Source: a bacterium (GTDB taxonomy: Bacteria > Zhuqueibacterota > QNDG01 > JAGLOF01). Taken from it: a stretch of 35,323 bases of DNA. The translations under genes were made by a program, and so were the position numbers. The stretch covers positions 1-35,323 of the forward strand of contig JAGLOF010000061.1 in assembly GCA_023139105.1 (NCBI GenBank). Direction: 5' to 3'. Under the pieces are notes generated by a model. That model was given only the letters and a program-made list of their open reading frames with translations. It was not told the origin of the DNA and did not search any database. Shown piece after piece: positions 14,138-22,859 of this stretch. The number at the start of each line of letters is the position of its first letter. Position 1 is the first letter of the stretch.

Positions 14138-16171
14138 CTACCAGATAGCAATGCGCTCACTGGGGGATATATACATTTTGTCCGCCGGTGAGACATCAAA
14201 AGCTTCATAAAATGCATCCAGATGGGGCAACGGCCCCAAGACCCGATATTCACTGGGCGGATGCACATTGGACTTAAGCCGGCGTATCAATGATTTTTCA
14301 CGGTGCAGCTCATGTTTAGTCTGGGCATAGGCAAGAAAAAACCGTTGTTCGGGTGTAAATCCATCAATCGCCTCTCTCTGCCCAGTGGTTTTTAAATGTT
14401 CTTTCAAAGCTTGGAAGGCGATGGTCAGGCCGCCCAGATCAGCAATATTTTCACCCAGGGTTAGCTGGCCATTAATATGATGACCTTCAATAACCTCAAA
14501 ACTATTATAGTAGTTAATCAACGGCTCAGTAATGGCTGCAAACCGTTTCTCATCTTCTTTTGTCCACCAGTTACGCAATATACCTTCAGGATCAGAGTGT
14601 CGTCCTTCATCGTCAAATCCATGGGACATTTCATGGGCAATGGCCACACCAATTGATCCATAGTTATAGGCATCATCAGCCTGAACTGAATAGATTGGCG
14701 CTTGCAAAAAAGCCGCAGGAAAAGCAATTTCATTCAACACAGGGTGATAGTAGGCGTTCACGGTTTGGGGCAACATTTCCCAGGCATCACGGTTGACAGC
14801 CCCCCCAATCTTGGCCAGATCTCTATTAAAGGCGAAAGCGCCGGCCCTCAAACGGTTCTCCACGTAAGCGCATTCACCAACCCCCATGTCGGTATAGTCT
14901 ACCCTTTGTTCTGGAGACCCCACCTTGACTCGCAGACGCTGAAGTTTTTCCAGAGCCACAGCCTTGGTTTCAGGTTCCATCCATTTAATTTGGCAGATGC
15001 GCTCTTCGAATACGGTCTTTATATGCTGAACCATCTGATCTAACTCGCTCTTGGCTTGAGGCTGGAAATAAGTCTGCACATAGATCTTGCCTAAAGCTTC
15101 ACCCATGTACTCACTGAGGACATCTAGAACTCGATTATGCCGCTCTTTGGGTTTCTCTATGCCACGGAGCACAGTTTTGTTAAAGTGAAAATGGGCATCA
15201 GCAATAGGTTGGGCAAGAAAAGGCGCCAATTCTGAAAGTAATGACCAAGTAAGGTAATGGCGCAAGTGGGTCAATGGCAGCTCCTTTAACAGACTATCTA
15301 GCTGAACAAAGTACCGGGGTTGACTAACATTGATAGACCCTACATAATTGCACTCAATCTCCTTAAGATAGGCTGGCCACTTGAAATGCGGCATAACTTC
15401 AGGTAAATCAGACATGGAGTAACGGTTAAACACTTTTCTGGGATCTCTAAGATCATGGCCTCCCATACTGATGGAAGCGAGGGACTTTTCAATATTGAAC
15501 ATCCTGACGGCAATAGCCTCAGCTTCAACCATATCATGACCCAAAAGTTCAAAGGATGTTTGAATATAGCCTAAATAAGCCTCTTGAATAACCTTGGCGC
15601 GGTCGCTTTGACTACTGAAGGTATGATTATCGGCCAGTCCCAATGCAGCCTGATAGAGTCGTGGTATCACATCATCAGTTCGTTCTTCATCCTGTGATGA
15701 AAAAAAGTAAAAAAAGGGCTGAATTTCCAAAGCGTGCATTTTCGCCATCATTTGACAGAAATCATGATGCGACTCGATGGCATCAATATCGTCAAGTAAG
15801 TGCTGAATAGGGCTTAGGTACAATCCGTTAACAGTGATTGTGTCCATTCCTGTCAAATAGAACGTTTTTATTTTGTTTTCCTCAGACCCTTCAGGCCAAT
15901 CATTCTTGATTATTCTATCGACAATACTCTTCATCTGCTGTTGGGTTTTAGCATGCACTTCATATAGCGCCCCCCACCTTGAAGCCCCTTCAGGAATGGA
16001 ATTAGCCTTGAGCCAGGCACCGTTGGCATACTCATAAAAATCATCCCCAGGTGAGACAGCAGGATTCATGTCGAACAGCTTGATGCCGGCATCTGACTGC
16101 TTCCTTCCACAGCCCAAGATCACAAAGGCTATGATCCATATCACGATGATCAGTTTATGCCTGTTTTGCAT
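14138..16171 (-). CDS. M13 (neprilysin-like) metallopeptidase lipoprotein
   Basis: The start at 16171 has GGAGAG upstream and gives 677 aa with a lipobox VILGC (Cys21). The frame open to 16231 adds a basic, unlikely leader. M13 hallmarks are present: early FYEYANGAWL, substrate-loop NAYYHP (about 472-477), zinc motif HEMSH (513-517), third ligand in GENIADLGG (Glu574), and the family C-terminal pattern NVHPPSEYRVLGPL...AFDV, ending ...ERIAIW. Length matches the family (about 650-690). The enzyme is a zinc endopeptidase for short peptides, here expected in the periplasm or tethered to an outer or inner membrane. Its neighbours are other exported peptidases. Confidence 0.93.
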   Translation of the reverse strand: MQNRHKLIIVIWIIAFVILGCGRKQSDAGIKLFDMNPAVSPGDDFYEYANGAWLKANSIPEGASRWGALYEVHAKTQQQMKSIVDRIIKNDWPEGSEENKIKTFYLTGMDTITVNGLYLSPIQHLLDDIDAIESHHDFCQMMAKMHALEIQPFFYFFSSQDEERTDDVIPRLYQAALGLADNHTFSSQSDRAKVIQEAYLGYIQTSFELLGHDMVEAEAIAVRMFNIEKSLASISMGGHDLRDPRKVFNRYSMSDLPEVMPHFKWPAYLKEIECNYVGSINVSQPRYFVQLDSLLKELPLTHLRHYLTWSLLSELAPFLAQPIADAHFHFNKTVLRGIEKPKERHNRVLDVLSEYMGEALGKIYVQTYFQPQAKSELDQMVQHIKTVFEERICQIKWMEPETKAVALEKLQRLRVKVGSPEQRVDYTDMGVGECAYVENRLRAGAFAFNRDLAKIGGAVNRDAWEMLPQTVNAYYHPVLNEIAFPAAFLQAPIYSVQADDAYNYGSIGVAIAHEMSHGFDDEGRHSDPEGILRNWWTKEDEKRFAAITEPLINYYNSFEVIEGHHINGQLTLGENIADLGGLTIAFQALKEHLKTTGQREAIDGFTPEQRFFLAYAQTKHELHREKSLIRRLKSNVHPPSEYRVLGPLPHLDAFYEAFDVSPADKMYISPSERIAIW

Positions 16172-16251
16172 TTGTTTAACTCTCCATTGATGCTTAATGT
16201 TACTTGCCATGATTATGCATCTATTGTACACACATTATACCATGATTTAAA

Positions 16252-17799
16252 CTAAAAATCAGACTGGAGGGTCGCAATATACATCCCGCTTTGATTGCAA
16301 TAGACCAGGCGTCCATCGGGCAGCCAGTCTGGATTGCCTCCGTCCTGAACAATCTCAAAATGTTGCATGGTGGGCAGATGCGTCACCCAGGTGTCCACGC
16401 GTCCGCTGATGAAGCGCTCATAAACCACCATTGTCCCATCAGGTGACCACCGTGGCCGATCCTCTCGCCCTTCAAATGACGTGATCTGTGTCTTGCCGGT
16501 GCCATCGGGATGAATAGTATAAATATCTTTACTTTCTTGGGGACCGGAAGTGCAGACCAATGTTGAGCCATCATGTTTAAAATGTGGACTACCGCAGCTA
16601 GCAGAGTTGGGAATGATTGTACTGTTGCCTCCTTGTATATTGTAAAGACGAAGCTGACTTCCGTCAAAGCAGGCAAGTTGCGTCCCATCAATGGACCATG
16701 TCGGGGTCACGGTATGATGGTTAAGTTGTGTGAGCTGATAGACTGTATCCTGTTCTAAATCCCTCACCCAGCTCTGTAGGCCATATCCGGTTTGTGGATA
16801 CGCATCAAACACTATCCTCTTGGAATCTGAACTCCAGTTTGGTGTCAAATCTCCTTGGACACCCTGCACAGTTGGATAATGGGTCTGTGTCTCGGTATCC
16901 CAAATCCAGAGCTCATATTTGCCATCATATTGGGCGGTATAAACCAGCTTACTCCCATCAGGTGACCACCGTGTATGATAGCCTCCATGGGGCGATGCAG
17001 GAAGGGTCTCAGTCCCAACGACAGTAATGCCGGGTTCATACTCGGCATAGAAAAGAACAAAATCATCAATGCCACATCTATCGCCATAAGCAATATTGAC
17101 AAATCCGTGCAAGCCCCACTGGCTGCCCCATGAATTCTTGCATATCCAGTATCCGCCACTTTCTTCACTATCATCATCTAACCAACCAACAACAACAAGC
17201 CAATGTCCACCCAATTCAGTAGCAGATTCCGATACTGTATAGACACCGCTTCGATAAGAATCAAAATCACTGTAGATCCCTATAGGTGTTGCTACCGGAC
17301 CATGATCAAGAAGGGCCTGTTTGAAGGCACATCGACGTAAATCCGGAGACATTTGATCTACCTCTATTTGCCCCCAACCTGTGAGCTTAAAATCATATGC
17401 ATAATCCGGTTGCTCACCGATCTGTCCAGTGCCGTAAGGAAGAGCCGCTTCCTCTACAATACCATTATCTTGCATGAACTGCAAAACTACTGAGGGAGAA
17501 ACACCGGTAGCATTGGACCATTTATCACTCATATTTATAAAATGCTGTTCAGATAAATCCACAACTTCATCCGTTACCTGCTTGATAACTGCTTCAAATA
17601 CAGCCATGGCCGCAAACACACCGCATGAGTTCAACGGACTTTGATTCTTTACAGGTGTGACAATACCCTCTTCCCGTAGATCATATGACATCTCATAACC
17701 GACATCCAGGGGTTCATCCGGATCTGGTGCCGGAGTAGGACAGGCACAAAATAACAAGCTGATTAATAAAACAATAACTGCATAATATTGAAACTTCAT
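16252..17799 (-). CDS. Papain-like cysteine protease fused to a PD40 beta-propeller
   Basis: GGAGG ends six bases before ATG 17799. The in-frame ATG at 17811 lies in the ribosome site, so 17799 is preferred (515 aa). The leader ends LLFCAC, a likely lipobox (Cys20). Residues about 35-255 are a C1 papain fold: Gln53, Cys59 in QSPLNSCGVF, His199 in GGHWLVVVGW, Asn222 in ICKNSWG. As in 10385-11158, Gly replaces the Trp after Cys. Residues about 260-515 form a PD40/TolB-type propeller with repeated RWSPDGSKLVY, NWSSDSKRIVF, TWSIDGTQLAC and RWSPDGTMVVY. The propeller may place substrate or anchor the protease on a protein or polymer. Such a fusion is uncommon. Confidence 0.88.
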   Translation of the reverse strand: MKFQYYAVIVLLISLLFCACPTPAPDPDEPLDVGYEMSYDLREEGIVTPVKNQSPLNSCGVFAAMAVFEAVIKQVTDEVVDLSEQHFINMSDKWSNATGVSPSVVLQFMQDNGIVEEAALPYGTGQIGEQPDYAYDFKLTGWGQIEVDQMSPDLRRCAFKQALLDHGPVATPIGIYSDFDSYRSGVYTVSESATELGGHWLVVVGWLDDDSEESGGYWICKNSWGSQWGLHGFVNIAYGDRCGIDDFVLFYAEYEPGITVVGTETLPASPHGGYHTRWSPDGSKLVYTAQYDGKYELWIWDTETQTHYPTVQGVQGDLTPNWSSDSKRIVFDAYPQTGYGLQSWVRDLEQDTVYQLTQLNHHTVTPTWSIDGTQLACFDGSQLRLYNIQGGNSTIIPNSASCGSPHFKHDGSTLVCTSGPQESKDIYTIHPDGTGKTQITSFEGREDRPRWSPDGTMVVYERFISGRVDTWVTHLPTMQHFEIVQDGGNPDWLPDGRLVYCNQSGMYIATLQSDF

Positions 17800-17879
17800 C
17801 TTAGCCTCCATAAAAACACATCTGGCAACTATTACCAGCTTCCAATTAATCTGAATTTCAGATATAATATATAAAAAAA

Positions 17880-18329
17880 TTACTGCTCCACGCCTTCTTC
17901 TATTGTAAAAATTGCACTACCGATATAGTCTTTAGTCAAACTCATGGCCTGAACATAGTATTCTGTTCCAGGCTGTAACTCCATGGCATAGAGGACAGTA
18001 TCTCCATCAACTATATGTAAGGAATCATCTAAAAACTGAACACCATTTTGCAGCTCGCCATAGCGAATAGGAGAACGAATACCATCTCTGCCTGGTGTAA
18101 TTATTCCCCACATAAGTTGAGTCGGATCATCCGTTGGTGACACAAATAAACGCCCAATCGGCCCGGTATTCCACCATATATCAGGTTCAGCTCCCCTGGT
18201 AACAACCGAAATTTTTATAACTTTTTCAGGACCAACCTTTTTCAATGGAGAAATAAGATCACATGAAATTAAAACAAGCATTATCATACAAATCAGGATT
18301 GTCCCTATTTTGATTCTTTTATTTTTCAT
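17880..18329 (-). CDS. Small lipoprotein of unknown function
   Basis: ATG 18329 follows AGGAG by five bases. The alternative at 18341 overlaps this site. The 149-aa product has a hydrophobic leader and lipobox VLISC (Cys23). The mature part is beta-rich with an ending (LQPGTEYYVQAMSLTKDYIGSAIFTI) typical of a fibronectin type III-like or similar sandwich fold. I do not recognise a specific family. It begins 14 bp after the stop of the 18344 gluzincin gene and is probably co-translated. Confidence 0.7.
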   Translation of the reverse strand: MKNKRIKIGTILICMIMLVLISCDLISPLKKVGPEKVIKISVVTRGAEPDIWWNTGPIGRLFVSPTDDPTQLMWGIITPGRDGIRSPIRYGELQNGVQFLDDSLHIVDGDTVLYAMELQPGTEYYVQAMSLTKDYIGSAIFTIEEGVEQ

Positions 18330-18343
18330 AAAACTCCTCATAT

Positions 18344-19156
18344 TTATAGGTATTTTTCCGTAATATAATTATACAACCGCGTTTCAAATTCTGTCTCAGT
18401 CATCTCTAAAACACCATCCACATTGCCGTTCTGCCGAATCAATTCAACCAGGGTCGGCTGTCCCCATGTCTCCACAATATATTCTGCTATAACATAACCC
18501 AGTTGATAGATATAGTGATTACTATTATTGAAGTCTGTATTCAATTCGTTAAGTGTCGGATACGCACCATTCCGGATATAAGATAAATTTGCAGGATTAG
18601 TAAAATCTCCTGATCCATAAATAGCAACAGCCTCCCACAACCAACGTGGATTATTTGAAATTGTCGGATTCACTGCCAGTGAAACAACATGAACGAACTC
18701 ATGCACAAAAGTCATTTCATTAACATATGGGTATAACAGCCTGATCTCATGCATACCATTCAGGTACCCGGTTGCACCTTGATAGACCAATCCATTAAAT
18801 GCTACGGCCATCTCTTCATAAAAGGTGGCTTGGTTGGACCATGCTTTTACCTTGATCTGTGGAAGATTTTCTACCTCAAGAGAAACTAGAATACGCGCAT
18901 AGTTGGCTTCCAGTTCATTAAATGCCCTATGCATGCTTAGCGTATCTTCATCAAGACAGAAGCATTGAAAATTGGTAGATTCAAATTGCATAGCCAGACC
19001 ATTCTCAACCACTGACGGAGGAGTTGGGACAGGTGGATCTGGTATAACTGGCTTGTTTGGCCCATCTGGATTACATCCACAAATCATGAATCCAATTAAT
19101 AAAACACAACCTATTTTTTTGAGCATAGATGCTTTTTCTCTAACCATTGCTTGCAT
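18344..19156 (-). CDS. Gluzincin-type metallopeptidase-like lipoprotein (HEFVH)
   Basis: AGGAG precedes ATG 19156 by five bases. The lipobox FMICGC (Cys28) follows a somewhat long N-region, and a Pro-rich linker (about 34-48) follows the lipid site. HEFVH at residues 152-156 and Glu175 in WLWEAVAIYGSG give the HExxH...E pattern of the peptidase MA superfamily (Peptidase_MA_2-like). The spacing of 19 residues from the second His to Glu fits. The protein probably cleaves envelope or extracellular peptides, but substrate and activity are unproven. Confidence 0.8.
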   Translation of the reverse strand: MQAMVREKASMLKKIGCVLLIGFMICGCNPDGPNKPVIPDPPVPTPPSVVENGLAMQFESTNFQCFCLDEDTLSMHRAFNELEANYARILVSLEVENLPQIKVKAWSNQATFYEEMAVAFNGLVYQGATGYLNGMHEIRLLYPYVNEMTFVHEFVHVVSLAVNPTISNNPRWLWEAVAIYGSGDFTNPANLSYIRNGAYPTLNELNTDFNNSNHYIYQLGYVIAEYIVETWGQPTLVELIRQNGNVDGVLEMTETEFETRLYNYITEKYL

Positions 19157-19198
19157 TAAATCTCCTTTTTATATACTAATATACCAATATGCCTATCA

Positions 19199-19236
19199 AG
19201 AATTATAAGACATATTAATTCCGGTTTTATAATTCT
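19199..19236. repeat. Intergenic inverted repeat
   Basis: AGAATTATAA (19199-19208) and TTATAATTCT (19227-19236) form a perfect 10-bp inverted repeat with an 18-nt loop. It lies in the 105-bp gap between the 19262 stop and the 19156 start. With no T tract on either side it is not a standard terminator. It may mark an internal processing or regulatory site in the minus-strand series. Confidence 0.5.
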
Positions 19237-19261
19237 ATGCCTTTCGATGATTAAGGATAAT

Positions 19262-20191
19262 TTACTCGTTAAGCACCCGAAGTTTTTTCTTTATCTGTTC
19301 AATGTTCATATCCATAATCCATATATCAAAATTCTCTGACCTGGTACTGGTGAAGGCTATCTTCTTCCCGTCCGGAGACCAGCTGGGGTCTCCATTATAA
19401 TTCTGAGGTGTGACAGCAAGGGGCAATGAAATTCCACCTTCAGTGGACATGATATAAAGTCCCAGATATCGGCCTTCCGCCACCGCATAAACCAAAAGCG
19501 AACCATCGGGAGAAAGAGCAAGATGACGATAAAAATTTTCATGATGCCCGATTATTTGTTTTCTTTCTTTTCCATCTGAAGAAATTTTCCAGATAGTTGA
19601 TTTTCTGGATTGCATGTCCATAAGTGCTATCAGGACACTCTTTCCGTCATCCGACCAGCATCCGGGAAGGGGCAGCATGCCTTCTTCACTAAAAATACTG
19701 ATATTATTGCCGCTTTTAACATTATAAATATACAATGACAATGTTGAACCTTCCAAAAAAGCAATTTGTGATGCATCGGGCGACCAACAGGGCAGTCCAC
19801 CATTCTCAATACGAATTGAATCGGGAAGGAATATAATTGGAGCGCCTCCTTCAGCCGGAATCATTTTAATACTCTTGCCGGTGTCAGCATCAAAAACAAT
19901 ATAGCGGCCATCAGGTGACCATTTAGGATGTTCAGCTATACCAGTAAAAAGTTGTTTGCCTCCGGTTCCATCTTGCGAGATTTTCCACAAACCGTTTTTC
20001 CCTGTTGTATCGTTCAGGTTTGTGTATTGGTATATAATAGATTTTCCATCGGGTGACCATGTAGCAAATGCTTCCTGAGCAGGATCGAAGGTTATTCGCC
20101 TTGCATTGAACATATCCTGAGCATTAATACTGATATTGTAAATCACCAATACTATAATTATTAGTCTGATACAAATAACTTTATATTTCAT
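19262..20191 (-). CDS. Exported PD40 (TolB-like) beta-propeller protein
   Basis: ATG 20191 is preferred (309 aa). It begins a signal peptide ending ISINAQ, and GGGGC lies upstream. Six PD40 blades are easy to see: TWSPDGKSIIYQ, KWSPDGRYIVFD, CWSPDASQIAFL, CWSDDGKSVLIA, ALSPDGSLLVYA and SWSPDGKKIAFTSTR. The protein resembles the propeller domain of TolB without the TolB N-terminal domain. It follows the last SMP-30-like paralog by 22 bp and probably belongs to the same transcript. Confidence 0.85.
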   Translation of the reverse strand: MKYKVICIRLIIIVLVIYNISINAQDMFNARRITFDPAQEAFATWSPDGKSIIYQYTNLNDTTGKNGLWKISQDGTGGKQLFTGIAEHPKWSPDGRYIVFDADTGKSIKMIPAEGGAPIIFLPDSIRIENGGLPCWSPDASQIAFLEGSTLSLYIYNVKSGNNISIFSEEGMLPLPGCWSDDGKSVLIALMDMQSRKSTIWKISSDGKERKQIIGHHENFYRHLALSPDGSLLVYAVAEGRYLGLYIMSTEGGISLPLAVTPQNYNGDPSWSPDGKKIAFTSTRSENFDIWIMDMNIEQIKKKLRVLNE

Positions 20192-20213
20192 AAGTTGCCC
20201 CATTTACAATTGT

Positions 20214-21446
20214 CTACTTCAAAGGAGCCTTCATAATGATGATCCCCTTTTCACCTTTTCCCTGCGTATCAGCAATAAAATAGAAATAATCATCTACAAT
20301 CACTCCTGTGGTGGGCTTGTGCAGATAGGGACCATTTCTCTCAATTATGTCGCATTTGGCCAGATGAGTGGCATTTTTATTCAAAGAAAACCGGGTGATT
20401 TTATTTAAACATATCTGAACAGCATAAAGCCTATTGTTTGAATAATACAAACCATCGATCCCATAGGGGTAAAAATCTGACTCATGGGACAGGCGGATAC
20501 ATGTTTTTGTTTTAATATCTATTTTATAAATCCCTACTCTTACATCTGCAACATAGATTGTGTTGCCGTCATCGGATAATGTAATACCATTAGGAGAAAT
20601 TAAAGCATTATCTCTCAAGAACAATTCGAGCGTATCCGAAGAACGGGGAATTATATAGATTTCAGAACTCGTACTGGCAGAAATAAAGACATCACCATTG
20701 GAATGAATAACCAGATCGTTAAATCCGGTATCTGTAGCCAAGGGATTTGGATATTTTTTTATCAGCCTTCCGGATGAAAGATCAAACTTATATACGCCGT
20801 TCCGATTTCCTTCATACGAGCAAGCCCATAAGACACGGCGGACGGGATCCACATGGATGCCAAGAACCAAATCCAGCCCAGTCTGCCCTTTTTGCGTAAA
20901 ATCAGTGCAGTTGCCCTGTTGATCCACTTTCACAATTTTTTTCTTGGTTTCACTCCCCAGATAAAACATTTTTTCAACCGGGTCATAGGCAATGCCTTCT
21001 GGTAAAAAGTCTTTATCCGGTAATGTAAAAGCAAACTCACTATGATGCACCGGCTTCTCGGACTGCTTCAATAAATTTATAATGTCCTGAAATTCCTTTT
21101 TTCCTCTTATAGCATCGAAAGCAGAATCATTCAATTGATGGATTTTATCGAATGGCAATAATGTTGTATAACCCGACTTTGTCGCTAATATCAGTTGCTC
21201 CAAAGCAACATCTTCATTTCCTAACTGTGTATTCAATCTTGCTGCCAAGTAATTGATTATAGGATGATTCGGTTCATCAATCAGCACTTTATCACAGAAT
21301 CTTAGAGAAGATTGATACTCAGCAACGGAGCTGGCTGCCAATGCTTTTTTTTGATTTTCTCTATAATGACTATCAATTTGTCCAATTGCTGGAGAAAAAG
21401 AAGCTAAGAAAAAAATTCCCAAAACATACAATTTAATTATTTGCAT
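20214..21446 (-). CDS. Secreted TPR plus SMP-30/gluconolactonase-like propeller protein, copy A
   Basis: A signal peptide (cleaved near PAIG|Q23) is followed by one or two TPR-like helical repeats (about residues 25-105: SSLRFCDKVLIDEPNHPIINYLAARLNTQLGNEDVALEQLILATKSGY, shown in parts only), a linker, and a propeller (about 140-410). The four positions that hold the divalent metal in SMP-30/gluconolactonase enzymes seem kept: Glu150 in PEGI, Asn243 in FNDL, Asn286 in PNGI, Asp331 in GIDGLYY. It may be a periplasmic lactonase-type hydrolase or a binding propeller. It is the last of five tandem copies on this strand, 16 bp after copy B. Confidence 0.85.
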   Translation of the reverse strand: MQIIKLYVLGIFFLASFSPAIGQIDSHYRENQKKALAASSVAEYQSSLRFCDKVLIDEPNHPIINYLAARLNTQLGNEDVALEQLILATKSGYTTLLPFDKIHQLNDSAFDAIRGKKEFQDIINLLKQSEKPVHHSEFAFTLPDKDFLPEGIAYDPVEKMFYLGSETKKKIVKVDQQGNCTDFTQKGQTGLDLVLGIHVDPVRRVLWACSYEGNRNGVYKFDLSSGRLIKKYPNPLATDTGFNDLVIHSNGDVFISASTSSEIYIIPRSSDTLELFLRDNALISPNGITLSDDGNTIYVADVRVGIYKIDIKTKTCIRLSHESDFYPYGIDGLYYSNNRLYAVQICLNKITRFSLNKNATHLAKCDIIERNGPYLHKPTTGVIVDDYFYFIADTQGKGEKGIIIMKAPLK

Positions 21447-21462
21447 AATATCTCCATCTAAT

Positions 21463-22731
21463 TCAATTAATTGACTTCAGCGGGGCCTTCATAACAATCA
21501 CACCTTCTAACTTATCGCCTTTACCTTGCGTATCAGCGATAAAATAGAAATAATCATCGACAATAACTCCTGTAGTAGGGAAATGCAAATATTTTGAATT
21601 TCTTTCAAAAACTTCGCACCCATTTACATGAGTGCCTTCTTTGTTTAATATAAATCTGTCAATCGTATTAACTGCATCCTGAACAGCATATAAGATATTA
21701 TCTTTAAAATATAGACCATCAATCCCGAACATACTGAACCCCGGTTCATTAGAAAGCAAAGAAAATGATTTTGTTTTAATATCAACTTTATAAACCCCGA
21801 TTAAATAATCGGCGACATAGAGCGTCTGTTCATCTTTTGTCAGTGTAATCCCATTCAATCCGGAAAATGATTCCTCCCTTAAAAACAATTCCAGATTATC
21901 TGAGGAATGAGGAATCGTATATATTGATCTATTTCCACTGATATAGATATCTCCATTGGAGTGAATGACCAGATCATTGAACTGACGTATGTTACTGTCA
22001 ATCGGTAAAGCATATTTTTTTATCAACTTCCCAGAAGAAAGAGTATGCTTAAATATCTCTGGCCTGTTGCTTTTACTGTTTGAACAAACCCACAAAGTGC
22101 GGCGGACAGGATCCACATGAATTCCATAAACACTTTTTAGTCCATCCTGCCCTTCTTTTATAAAGTCAATACTATTGCCATGATGATCAACTTTGATAAT
22201 TTTGTTTTTGGACAGACTACCCAGATAAAACATCTTCTCAACAGGATCATATGTAATACCTTCAGGATTTAATGTCTTATCACTGATAGTAAAAGCAATT
22301 TGAGCGTTATGTATAGGCTTTTCTGCCTGTTTCAATATCCGTAAAACTTCCCTAAATTCCTTTTCACTTCTAAAGGAATCAAATGCTGGATCATTCAAAT
22401 GATGAATAGGGTTAAATAATAGTTTGGTTGTGTAGCCCAATTTTGTTGCTTTTATTAACTGCTGTATAGCAATTTTATTATTCCCCAATTGTGCATTCAA
22501 ACGCGCAATAAGATAATTTACAACTGGATGGTGGGGAACACTTTTCAGCACTTCATTACAAAACGTAAGAGAAGATTGACACTCCTCAACAGAACTGGCA
22601 GCATAGGCTTTTTTCAGATTCTTTCGATAGTTTCCGTCAACTTGCCCACTTGCTGGTATACTGAAGATCATCATTAATCCTGCAAGTAGAATAATACTTT
22701 GTAGTTGTAGTTTTATTTTCGTTTTCATCAT
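21463..22731 (-). CDS. Secreted TPR plus SMP-30-like propeller protein, copy B
   Basis: The architecture is the same as copy A (422 aa), with metal positions in NPEGITYDP, QFNDLVIH, LNGITLT and GIDGLYF. From about residue 52 onward it is nearly the same as copy C (24265-25497), for example HHPVVNYLIARLNAQLGNN and VNTIDRFILNKEGTHVNGC. Its leader (KLQLQSIILLAGLMMIFSIP) is instead like the leader of the MBL gene, and its tail (GVIVMKAPLKSIN) is like copy E. It therefore looks like a recombinant of family members. Tandem ATGs at 22731 and 22728 are equivalent starts. Confidence 0.85.
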   Translation of the reverse strand: MMKTKIKLQLQSIILLAGLMMIFSIPASGQVDGNYRKNLKKAYAASSVEECQSSLTFCNEVLKSVPHHPVVNYLIARLNAQLGNNKIAIQQLIKATKLGYTTKLLFNPIHHLNDPAFDSFRSEKEFREVLRILKQAEKPIHNAQIAFTISDKTLNPEGITYDPVEKMFYLGSLSKNKIIKVDHHGNSIDFIKEGQDGLKSVYGIHVDPVRRTLWVCSNSKSNRPEIFKHTLSSGKLIKKYALPIDSNIRQFNDLVIHSNGDIYISGNRSIYTIPHSSDNLELFLREESFSGLNGITLTKDEQTLYVADYLIGVYKVDIKTKSFSLLSNEPGFSMFGIDGLYFKDNILYAVQDAVNTIDRFILNKEGTHVNGCEVFERNSKYLHFPTTGVIVDDYFYFIADTQGKGDKLEGVIVMKAPLKSIN

Positions 22732-22753
22732 ATCTTCTTTTTTATTTAATAGA

Positions 22754-22859
22754 CTATGTTTTTATATCAATTTTATAAATTCCTAAATGGGAATCTTCTA
22801 AATATATCACTCGCCCATCTTCAGATAAGGTAATTCCATTTGGCTCAACAACTGATCTA
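22754..22859 (-). pseudogene. Relic of a further SMP-30-like paralog
   Basis: Minus-strand translation ending at the TAG of 22754-22756 reads VEPNGITLSEDGRVIYLED, then SHLGIYKIDIKT. This matches blade residues about 284-314 of copies A-E (for example SPNGITLSDDGNTIYVADVR...GIYKIDIKT). It has no start codon or remaining domains and lies directly against the 3' end of the MBL gene. It is the only content of the 128-bp gap. It is a gene fragment, not a gene. Confidence 0.85.
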
